Part shown: positions 50,636 through 60,800 of the stretch, piece after piece
How positions within the stretch are numbered: the first letter of the stretch is position 1
How the letters are laid out: every line of letters begins with the position of its first letter
Origin: Pseudomonas sp. FP2196
GTDB lineage: Bacteria; Pseudomonadota; Gammaproteobacteria; Pseudomonadales; Pseudomonadaceae
Reading direction: 5' to 3'
DNA length: 64,000 nucleotides
NCBI RefSeq assembly: GCF_030687715.1
Contig: NZ_CP117445.1
Coordinates: 1,608,501 to 1,672,500 of the forward strand
Notes under the pieces: model-generated
What the model saw: the letters and a program-made list of their open reading frames with translations, nothing else
The model's database searches: none
What the model was told of the DNA's origin: nothing
Position numbers and translations under genes: made by a program

Positions 50636-52795
50636 CTAGACTGCCGCCGAGCCGACACGGCCCTTGCGCAGTGCATCGATGACTGCTTCTTTCGGGCCGT
50701 CAGCGACGACCCGGCCGTTGTCCAGCACCAGCAAGCGATCCACCAGACTCAGCATCGAGGTGCGGTGGGTGACCAGCAGCAGGGTTTTGCCTTGTACCCA
50801 GCCATGCAGTTTCTGGCGCAGCAGGTCTTCGCTGCTGTTGTCCATGGCGCTGGTGGGTTCGTCGAGCAGCATGATCGGTGGATCGAGCAGCAACGCCCGG
50901 GCCAGCAACACCGCTTGACGTTGGCCGCCGGAGAGCAACTGTCCGCGCTCGCCCACCGGCCGGTCGAAACCTTGCGGATGCTGGCGTGCGAGTTCAGTGA
51001 CGCCGGTCAGTTCGGCGACTTCCAGCATGCGTGAATCGCTGATGTAGCGCGCGCCGAGGGTCAGGTTGTCGCGCAGGCTACCGGCCAGCAGTGGCAGGTC
51101 ATGGGCTACGTAACCGATTTGTTGGCGCAGGTCGGCGACATCCAGTTGCCGCAGGTCGAGGCCGTCGAGCAGCAACTGACCTTCCTCGGGTTCGTAAAAA
51201 CCCATCACCAGCCGCGCCAGGGTGCTTTTACCCGAACCGCTGCGGCCGATGATGCCGACCCGTTCACCAGGTTTCAGGCTGAAACTGACGTTGCTCAGGG
51301 CCGGTGCATTCTGGCCGTTGTAGTGGAACGTCACGCCGTTGACGTCGAGGGCGCCTTGCAGTTGTGTGCGCTCCAGTGGCCGCTGTTTGCCGTCACGCTC
51401 CTGGGGCAGGGCCATCAGCGCATCGGTGCTTTTCATGGTCAGTTGCGCTTGCTGGTAGCGGGTGATCAGCCCGGCGATCTGCCCCAGTGGCGCCAGCACG
51501 CGACTGCCGAGCATGTACGTCGCGACCAGCGCGCCGACGCTGAGGTTGCCGGCAATGATGCTGTAGACCCCGGCGACAATCGTCGCCATTCCCGAGAACT
51601 GCTGAATGAACAGCGTGCCGTTGGTGGCCAGCGCCGAGAGGTTGCGCGCGTGGCTGTCGAGACGGGTGAGGGCGCCGTGGGTGCTTTCCCATTTGTGCTG
51701 GCGCTCGCTTTCGGCACTGCACGCCTTGAGTGTTTCCAGGCCGCCGAGGGTTTCGATCAGCAGCGCCTGGCGTTCAGCGCCGAGGCTCAGACTCTTCTGC
51801 ACCGTGTCGCGAAGGCGCACCTGAATGATCATCGCGAAGATGATGGTCAGTGGAAACGCCAGCAGCGGAATCACCACCAGCCAGCCGCCGAGCAGGCCGA
51901 TCACCACCAGCATCAACACCACGAAGGGCAGGTCGATCAGGCTGGTCAGGGTTACCGCTGTGAGGAATTCACGCAGGCCCTGAAAGTCGTGAATGCTCTG
52001 GGCGAAACCGCCGATGGTCGCCGGCCGCGCCTTCATCGACATGCCGGTGATGCGCTCAAATAAAGTCGCGGAAAGGATCACATCGGTTTTCTTGCCGGCG
52101 GTGTCGAGCAAGTGCGCGCGCACTACCCGCAGCACCAGTTCGAAACCGGTGCCGATCAGCAGCCCGATCGACAGCACCCATAAGGTCGACGTGGCCTGAT
52201 TGGGCACCACGCGGTCGTAGGTCTGCATGACGAACAGCGGCACCATCAGGCCTAACAGGTTGATCAGAAAACTGGCGAGGATCGCGTCGCTGTAGAGCCA
52301 TTTCGACAGCTTCAGGGTGTCGCGAAACCACGCATGCACTCGCGGTACCAGCGGTGAGCGCAGGTCTTCGAGTTCGTGGCGTGGCCGGGCGAACAAGGCC
52401 TGGCCGCTGTAGTGTTCGGCAAGTTCTTCGCGGCTTACCCATTGTTCGCCGCCATCGGCTTCACTGGGCAGAATCAGTGCTTTGCCGTCATCGCCAAACC
52501 GTCGCAACACAGCTGTGCGACCGTCGTTAAGCAAGAGCAAAATCGGCAGGTTCAGTGGCGAGATGTCTTTCAACTCACGGCGCAACAGTCGCGCCTGCAA
52601 ACCGGCCCGGGCGGCGGCGCGGGGCAGCAGATCCAGGCTCAGGCGTTGTTTGTTAAGGGGCAGCCCGGCACTCAGGCTGGCACGACTGACTGTCGCACCA
52701 TGGAGTTTGCAGAGGATCAACAGACCGTCGAGTAACGGATCATCGAAGCTCAGCCGCGGATCGACCCCTACGTTACCGGGTTCCATGCTGGTCAT
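50636..52795 (-). CDS. Type I secretion ABC transporter (LapB/MapB-like)
   Basis: 719-residue exporter ATPase. It has an N-terminal C39-like domain (residues 20-140) without the catalytic Cys, a transmembrane domain of about six segments (residues about 170-420) and a nucleotide-binding domain with Walker A GRSGSGKST, signature LSGGQRQ and Walker B IMLLDEPTSAMD. The C39-like domain would recognise the RTX substrate without cleaving it. GGGAG lies eight bases before ATG 52795. The substrate is most likely the giant adhesin encoded divergently. Confidence 0.92.
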   Translation of the reverse strand: MTSMEPGNVGVDPRLSFDDPLLDGLLILCKLHGATVSRASLSAGLPLNKQRLSLDLLPRAAARAGLQARLLRRELKDISPLNLPILLLLNDGRTAVLRRFGDDGKALILPSEADGGEQWVSREELAEHYSGQALFARPRHELEDLRSPLVPRVHAWFRDTLKLSKWLYSDAILASFLINLLGLMVPLFVMQTYDRVVPNQATSTLWVLSIGLLIGTGFELVLRVVRAHLLDTAGKKTDVILSATLFERITGMSMKARPATIGGFAQSIHDFQGLREFLTAVTLTSLIDLPFVVLMLVVIGLLGGWLVVIPLLAFPLTIIFAMIIQVRLRDTVQKSLSLGAERQALLIETLGGLETLKACSAESERQHKWESTHGALTRLDSHARNLSALATNGTLFIQQFSGMATIVAGVYSIIAGNLSVGALVATYMLGSRVLAPLGQIAGLITRYQQAQLTMKSTDALMALPQERDGKQRPLERTQLQGALDVNGVTFHYNGQNAPALSNVSFSLKPGERVGIIGRSGSGKSTLARLVMGFYEPEEGQLLLDGLDLRQLDVADLRQQIGYVAHDLPLLAGSLRDNLTLGARYISDSRMLEVAELTGVTELARQHPQGFDRPVGERGQLLSGGQRQAVLLARALLLDPPIMLLDEPTSAMDNSSEDLLRQKLHGWVQGKTLLLVTHRTSMLSLVDRLLVLDNGRVVADGPKEAVIDALRKGRVGSAAV

Positions 52796-52875
52796 ATTGA
52801 TCGCTCCCGTGAAACGGTGGCACTGGCTACACAAAACCTGAACGGAACGTTTGATCGTCTATCACCCCAATCGCG

Positions 52876-52960
52876 TGTAGGAGCTGCCGCAGGCTGCGAT
52901 CTTTTGATCTTGATCATAAAAAACAACGTCAAAAGATCGCAGCCTGCGGCAGCTCCTACA
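52876..52960. repeat. REP doublet (GTAGGAGCTGCCGCAGG type) within the secretion gene set
   Basis: TGTAGGAGCTGCCGCAGGCT from 52876 and its inverse ending at 52960, in the gap between the ABC and TolC-like genes. It may reduce transcription from the TolC-like gene into the ABC gene. Confidence 0.88.
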
Positions 52961-52969
52961 GAGAGTTGG

Positions 52970-54328
52970 TTATTTCAATTCCGGCAGACGTGCTTCGTTC
53001 TTCACCTCGGTTGTGGCGATCGCATCGGCCGGCAGCACCACACGTTGCTTGCTCAGCAACTGACCCATGTTCGCCAGCACGCGGTACATCGAATATTCCT
53101 CGGTGTAGCGGATCTCGGTGTAGCGGCGGTTGGCGTTGTAGAGCTCGTTTTCACTGTCGAGCAGGTCGAGCAGGGTGCGTTGGCCGAGGCCGAACTGATC
53201 CTGATAGGCGGCGCGCACACGCTTGGTGGTCTCGGCGTATTCGCGGGCGGTCGGAGTCTGCTTCTTGGCGTTTTCCATGGCGTTCCAGGCCAGGCGAATG
53301 TTTTCGTTGAGCTGGCGCAGGGCGTTGTTGCGGATGTCCATCGCCTGATTGATATCGTGCGCGTTCGCCGCCAGACGCGCCTTGTCGCTGCCGCCACGGA
53401 ACAGGTTGTAGTTCATCACCACACCCACACGCCATTCGTTGTCGTGGCCTTCGTCGCCCTGCACGTTGTTGTTCGCGCCGACTGCCGCTTCAGCATCAAA
53501 GCGTGGGTAGAACGGCGACTTGGCGACTTCGTACTGGCTCTCGGCCGACTGCACGTCAGCCTGGGCGGATTTCAGGTACGGGTTGTTGTCGACCATGCTT
53601 TGCTGTGCATCGCGCAGCCCTGGCGGCATTTCACCACGCGTCGAAGCGGGCGTTTCCAGCTCATCGGGCATGCGCCCGACCACGCTGTAGAAGTTCGATT
53701 CGGCGTCGGCCAGATCGACTTCAGCCGTGTCGAGGTTGTTCTGCGCGAGCGCTTTACGAGCGACCGATTGATCGGAGTCGGCCGTGCTGCCGACGCCACG
53801 CTCGGTGCGCAGGCCGATCTGATCGTTGACGCGCAAGTGTGCTTGCAGGTTATTGGTAGCCAGGGTCACCAGTTCGCGGCGCTTGAGCACCTCGAGATAG
53901 ACCTCGATGGTGCGCAGGGCCAGATCCTGCGCGGTGCCTTGCGCATAGTAGGCGCGCGAATTGGACACGCCTTTGGTGCGCTCGACTTCGTTGGCGGTGT
54001 TGAAACCGTCGAAGAGCATCTGCCGCAGGCGCAGCTCGGACTGGGTGTAATTGAGGATTTCGGTGTTGTGATTGCCGAAGGCCCGAGTGTTGGTGTTGTC
54101 GCTGTAGCCGCGACCGTAGGCGGCGTTCAGATCGACCGACGGATAGAAGCCGCCCTTGGCGACTTTGACTTGTTCATCCGCTGACAGGCGCGCGTCCACG
54201 CGCGAAGCCAGTTCAGGGTGGGTGGCAAGGGTGCTTTGGATCGCCTCGGTGAGGTTCATGGCCTGGGCTTGAGAAGTGCAAGCCATGGCCAGCAAAACCG
54301 CGCTGCAGAGGGGGGTTAGAACGCGCAT
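52970..54328 (-). CDS. TolC-family outer-membrane channel (LapE/MapE-like)
   Basis: 452-residue outer-membrane factor with a signal peptide (MRVLTPLCSAVLLAMACTSQ, then AQA) and the repeated helical pattern of TolC proteins. Landmarks are MNLTEAIQSTLATHPELASR, LRLRQMLFDGF and the second-half copy YNLFRGGSDKARLAA. Start ATG 54328 has GGGAG nine bases upstream; ATG 54337 overlaps the ribosome site. It completes the type I secretion machine. Confidence 0.92.
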   Translation of the reverse strand: MRVLTPLCSAVLLAMACTSQAQAMNLTEAIQSTLATHPELASRVDARLSADEQVKVAKGGFYPSVDLNAAYGRGYSDNTNTRAFGNHNTEILNYTQSELRLRQMLFDGFNTANEVERTKGVSNSRAYYAQGTAQDLALRTIEVYLEVLKRRELVTLATNNLQAHLRVNDQIGLRTERGVGSTADSDQSVARKALAQNNLDTAEVDLADAESNFYSVVGRMPDELETPASTRGEMPPGLRDAQQSMVDNNPYLKSAQADVQSAESQYEVAKSPFYPRFDAEAAVGANNNVQGDEGHDNEWRVGVVMNYNLFRGGSDKARLAANAHDINQAMDIRNNALRQLNENIRLAWNAMENAKKQTPTAREYAETTKRVRAAYQDQFGLGQRTLLDLLDSENELYNANRRYTEIRYTEEYSMYRVLANMGQLLSKQRVVLPADAIATTEVKNEARLPELK

Positions 54329-54862
54329 GGGGTGCATCTCCCTGAGTCCTGATGGTGTGTTACTGTCGCCAAATATTTGACGATATTTTTAGGTGTAAGC
54401 GTTTCACTCTTGTAACAACAGAGCTAAGAACATCCTGAAGCGTAGCTAAGAAAAAATTTTCATAAGGCTTATGCCGAAAAAAACTTATGCGCTTTGTAAA
54501 AAGCAGCACATTGTTCAGCACGAAAGCCTTTGTTTTATGCGCTTTAGGGAGCTCAAAAAGGCTTGAGGAAAGTTCCATTCACTTTGCGACATACGGCGAA
54601 GTACTGCTGAAGGGGAGGGACGCGTAGCGGTCGATGAGTGACAGTTTTTTGTCACTCGAGTGATTCACCACCGTTACGTAGCGTTAGTCGGTTTGCTGCC
54701 TTGTTCAGGGTTCGGAAGTGCTTGATAGCACTGAGGTTTCCAGATCAGGCGTGACCTGCGAAACGAACTGTCGAGGGTGCGAGCGTCGCCCCGACAACCC
54801 GATTGAGCCATGGGCTGCTTCGCGAACCAGTGCCGACGGTGGTCGGCAGCGGAGGATTTCAC
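54329..54862. other. 534-base divergent regulatory region of the adhesin
   Basis: Lies between the TolC-like gene and the adhesin. It has an A+T-rich half (54360-54560) with the odd palindrome CATAAGGCTTATG (54461-54473) and a dyad GAGTGACA/TGTCACTC at 54636-54657. No gene was recognised. Promoters for both directions are expected here. Confidence 0.5.
54636..54657. promoter_or_regulatory. 8-bp dyad upstream of the adhesin gene
   Basis: GAGTGACA and TGTCACTC are perfect inverted arms with a GTTTTT spacer. The site is about 205 bases before the adhesin start. It could be a regulator box or a hairpin. Confidence 0.4.
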
Positions 54863-57800
54863 ATGGCAACGCTCATCGGCACCGTTACTAAAGTCATTGG
54901 TCAGGTTTTCGCGCAGGGCACCGACGGCACTCGTCGCGTCTTGGTCGAGGGCGACAAATTGTTTGCCGGCGATCAACTGATCACCGGAGCCGAAGGCGCC
55001 GTCGCCGTTCATCTGCAAAATGGCCAGGAGTTGACTCTGGGCCGCGGCAGCAACCTGACCATGACCAGCGAGCTGCTCGCCGGGCAGGCCGCTCATGTGA
55101 ATGCCGCAGAGGCCGTGACCCCGAGCGACGCGCAACTCACCGATGTCGAGCAGATCCAGAAAGCCATCGCCGCCGGTGACGACCCGACCCAATCCGCCGA
55201 AGCCACCGCCGCCGGCCCCAACGCCCCCGGCAACCCCAGTGGCGAATTGGGCGGCGGTCACAGTTTTGTTCTGCTGACGGAAGTCGGCGGGCGGGTCGAC
55301 CCGATCATCGGGTTCCCCACGGCCGGTTTCAACGGCATTCCCGAGTTTCCCGAAGAGCGGCGTAACGCGGTCATCGACAATGGCGACGGCACGGTCGCGC
55401 CGGTTGTTCCACCGCCGCCAGTCAATAATCCGGTGACCCTCACCGGGCTTGGGGCGGCCGGTGGCGAGCTGACCCTCAACGAAGCCAATCTGCCTGACGG
55501 TTCGGCCGCCAATCCTGGCGCCCTGACCCAGAGCGGCAGCTTCACCGTGTCGGCCCCCGACGGGCTGAGCAGCCTGAGCATCGGCGGCATCAATGTGATC
55601 AACGGCGGCGTGCCTGTCGGGTTCCCGCAATCGATCACCACGCAACTGGGCAACACCCTGACCATCACCGGTTACAACCCGGCGACGGGCGTGGTCACTT
55701 ACAGCTACACGCTCAATGGCAATGAAACCCACGCGGTGGGTGACGGCAGCAATAGTCTCAGTGAACAATTCACCGTGATTGCTGGCGACAGCAATGGCGA
55801 CACCGCGACCGGTACGCTGGACGTCAACATCACTGACGACGTGCCCAGAGCGTTCGATGACAGCAACGGGATCGCCTCGGAAACCTTGCTGACACTTACC
55901 GGCAACGTGCTGACCAACGACGTGCAAGGCGCCGACCGTGTGCCGACCGGCCCCATTACGCCCGGCACATTCACCGGGACTTACGGCACGCTGGTGCTCA
56001 ACGCCAACGGCACTTACACCTACACGCTGAACATCAGCGATGCCGACTTCAAAGCCTTGAACGGTGGCGGCAACGGCACAGAGACTTTCACCTACACCCT
56101 CACCGATGCCGACGGCGATACCAGCACCGCAAACCTCGTTCTGCAGATCCACAACAACGACGATCCGGTGGTGATCAACGGTTTGAACGTTGAAGGTGGC
56201 GAACTGACGGTTTACGAGCAAAACCTCAGCGATGGCAGCACACCGGACTCGTCCGCGTTGACCCAAAGCGGCACCTTCACCATCACTGCACTCGACGGCG
56301 TTACGACCCTGACCATCGGCGGCATCGCAGTCGTCACCAACGGCGTGGCCGCCGGTTTCCCGCAATCGATCACCACGCCGCTGGGCAGCACGCTTACGAT
56401 CACCGGATTCAACGCCGCCACTGGTGTGGTCAGTTACAGCTACACCCTGGTCGATAACGAAGCGCACCCGACCGCCAACGGCGCCAACAACTTGCCTGAG
56501 CAATTCGCCGTCACCGTGGTCGACGACAACGGCACCACCGCCAACGCGACCCTCGACGTGAACATCGTCGACGACTTGCCAAAAGCCGTGGACGACAGCA
56601 ACCCAACCACCGCCTCGGAAAGCCAGCTGACCCTGACCGGCAACGTGCTGACCAACGATGTGCAAGGCGCCGACCGCGTCTCTACGGGGCCGATCACCCC
56701 CGGCACTTTCACAGGGACGTACGGCACGTTACAGCTCAACGCCAACGGCACTTACACCTACACCCTGAACATCAGCGATGCCGACTTCAAAGCCTTGAAC
56801 GGTGGCGGCAACGGCACAGAGACTTTCACCTACACCCTCACCGATGCCGACGGCGACACCAGCACTGCGAATCTGGTTTTGCAGATCCACAACAACGACG
56901 ATCCAGTGATCATCAACGGCCTCGACGTCAACGGTGGCGAGCTCACCGTCTACGAGCAAAACCTCAGCGACGGCAGTGCGCCGGATTCCACCGCGCTGAC
57001 GCAAAGCGGCACCTTCACCATCACCGCACTCGACGGCGTTACGACCCTGACCATCGGCGGCATCGCCGTCGTCACCAACGGCGTGGCCGCCGGTTTCCCG
57101 CAATCGATCACCACGCCGCTGGGCAGCACGCTCACCATCACCGGGTTCAACGCCGTCACTGGTGTGGTCAGTTACAGCTACACCCTGGTCGATAACGAAG
57201 CGCACCCGACCGCCAACGGCGCCAACAACTTGCCCGAGCAATTCGCCGTCACCGTGGTCGACGACAACGGCACCACCGCCAACGCGACCCTCGACGTGAA
57301 CATCGTCGACGACTTGCCAAAAGCCGTGGACGACAGCAACACAACCACCGCTTCGGAAAGCCAGCTGACCCTGACCGGCAACGTGCTGACCAACGATGTG
57401 CAAGGCGCCGACCGCGTAACAACCGGCCCGGTCACCGCTGGCACCTTCACCGGGACTTACGGCACGCTGGTGCTCAACGCCAACGGCACTTACACCTATA
57501 CGCTGAACATCAGCGATGCCGACTTCAAAGCCTTGAACGGTGGCGGTAACGGCACGGAAACCTTCATCTACACCCTCACCGATGCCGACGGCGATACCAG
57601 CACTGCGAATCTGGTTTTGCAGATCCACAACAATGACGATCCGGTGATCATCAACGGCCTCGACGTCAACGGCGGCGAACTCACCGTCTACGAGCAAAAC
57701 CTCAGCGACGGCAGTGCGCCGGATTCCACCGCGCTGACCCAAAGCGGCACCTTCACCATCACCGCACTCGACGGCGTTACGACCCTGACCATCGGCGGCA

Positions 57801-60800
57801 TCGCAGTCGTCACCAACGGCGTGGCCGCCGGTTTCCCGCAATCGATCACCACGCCGCTGGGCAGCACGCTCACCATCACCGGGTTCAACGCCACGACCGG
57901 CGTGGTCAGTTACAGCTACACCCTGGTCGATAACGAAGCGCACCCGACCGCCAACGGCGCCAACAACTTGCCCGAGCAATTCGCCGTCACCGTGGTCGAC
58001 GACAACGGCACCACCGCCAACGCGACCCTCGACGTGAACATCGTCGACGACTTGCCAAAAGCCGTGGACGACAGCAACACAACCACCGCTTCGGAAAGCC
58101 AGCTCACGCTGACCGGCAACGTGCTGACCAACGACGTGCAAGGCGCCGACCGCGTAACAACCGGCCCGGTCACCGCTGGCACTTTCACCGGCACGTACGG
58201 CACGTTGCAGCTCAACGCCAACGGCACTTACACCTACACCCTGAACATCAGCGATGCCGACTTCAAAGCCTTGAACGGTGGCGGCAACGGCACAGAGACT
58301 TTCACCTACACCCTCACCGATGCCGACGGCGATACCAGCACTGCGAATCTGGTTTTGCAGATCCACAACAATGACGATCCGGTGATCATCAACGGCCTCG
58401 ACGTCAACGGTGGCGAGCTCACCGTCTACGAGCAAAACCTCAGCGACGGCACCAGCCCCAACACTCCGGCGCTGACCCAGAGCGGCACCTTCACCATCAC
58501 CGCGCTCGACGGTCTGCAAACCCTGACGGTGGGCGGCATCAACGTCGTGACCGGCGGCGTGGCCGCAGGCTTCCCGCAATCGATCGTTACGCCGCTCGGC
58601 AGCACGCTGACCATCACCGGTTACAACCCGACGACCGGCGTGGTCAGCTACAGCTACACCCTGGTCGACAACGAAACCCATCCGAACGCCAACGGCGCCA
58701 ACAGCATCACCGAGAACTTCAACGTCGTCGCCACAGACACCGACGGCAGCACTGCCAGCGGCCAGATCAACGTCAACATCGTCGATGACCTGCCGAGCGC
58801 CCATCCCGATGCGGCGTCGGTGGCAGAGGGCGGCACCGTCAGCGGCAATGTGCTGAATAACGACATCGGCGGCGCCGACGGCCCGGCGGTTACCGGTGCA
58901 GTGGTCGGCGTGCGTGCAGGTTCCGACACGTCCTCCTCGGCCATCGGTGGTTTGAACTCGCAAATCAACGGCACCTACGGCTATCTGACCCTGGATGCCA
59001 ACGGCAACGCGGTCTACCACAGCAATCCGAATGGAGTGAGCGGCCCCGGTGCGGTGGATGTGTTCACCTACACCGTGCGCGATGCCGACGGCGACGAAAG
59101 CACCACAACCATCACCATTGATGTCGCCAACAGCAAGCTGTATGCGGTCAGTGACACTGACGTCACCGTTTACGAAAAAGCCCTCGACCTGACCAAGGAC
59201 GGCGCCGATCTGGCGCCAGGCACCGTCATCGGCAGCGACCCGACCAACACTGGCGAAACCGCGTCCGGCACGCTGGTCGGCTCGGTCACTGGCGCCGTCG
59301 GCGCGATCAGCTATGCGCTGGTCGGCAGTGCTACCGGCAACTACGGGCAGATCGTGCTCAACTCTAACGGCACTTACACCTACACCCTGACCTCGCCGGC
59401 GACCACCTCGCCGAATGCCGACGACGGCGCCAACACCCTGACCGAATCCTTCACCTATCAGGCCACCGATTCGCTGGGCAATATCGTCACCAGCACCATC
59501 GTTGTCAGCATCGTCGATGACGTGCCAAAAGCGCTGAACGACAGCAACGCGAACACCGCTTCGGAATCGTTGCTGACCCTCAACGGCAACGTGTTGACCA
59601 ACGACGTGCAAGGCGCGGATGTGGTCGCGACCGGGCCGATCACTGCCGGCACGTTCGTCGGGACCTACGGCACGCTGGTTCTCAACGCCAACGGCACTTA
59701 CACCTACACGCTGAATACCAGCGACGCCGATTTCAAAGCCCTGAACGGTGGCGGCAACGGCACGGAAACCTTCACCTACACCCTCACCGATGCCGACGGC
59801 GACACCAGCACCGCCAACCTGGTGCTGAACATCCACAACAACAACGATCCGGTGGTGCTCAACGGCCTCGACGTCTACGGCGGCGAACTCACCGTCTACG
59901 AGAAAAACCTCAGCGACGGCACCAGCCCCAACACCCCGGCGCTGACCCAAAGCGGCACCTTCACCGTCACCGCGCTTGATGGTCTGCAAACCCTCACTGT
60001 CGGCGGCATTGCCGTGGTCACCAATGGCGTGGCCGCAGGTTTCCCGCAATCGACTGTTTCGCCACTGGGCAGCACGTTCACCATCACCGGTTACAACCCG
60101 GCGACCGGCGTCATCAGCTACAGCTACACCCTGGTGGATAACGAAACCCATCCAAATGCCAACGGTGCCAACAGCCTCACCGAGAACTTCAACGTGGTGG
60201 CGACCGACACCGATGGCAGCACCGCCAGCGGCCAGATCAACGTCAACATCATCGATGACCTGCCGACCGCCAAACCTGACACCGGCTCGGTGGCGGAGGG
60301 CGGCACGGTCAATGTCAGCGTTTTGGGTAATGACGTCAGCGGTGCCGATGGCACGGCGACGGTGGTCGGCGTGCGTGCCGGCAGCAACACCGGCACCTCG
60401 GCGGTCGGTGGCCTCAACAGCAACATCAACGGGGCTTACGGCTACCTGACTCTGGATGCGGAGGGCAACGCCGTTTACCACAGCAACCCGAACTCGGTGA
60501 GCCCACCGGGCGCCACCGACACTTTCACCTACACCATCCGTGACAGTGACGGCGATGAAAGCACCACGACCATCACCATCAACGTCGCTGACTGCAAGCT
60601 CGTGGCCTCGGTCGATCAGGACGTGACGGTTTACGAAAAAGCCCTCGACCTGACCCAGAACGGCCAGGATCTGGCCCCTGGCACGGTCACCGGCAGCGAT
60701 CCGGCCAACACCGGCGAAACCGCAACTGGCACGTTGGTTGGCGCCGTCACCGGCGGCAGTGGCGCGATCACTTACACACTGGTCGGCAGCGCCACCGGCA

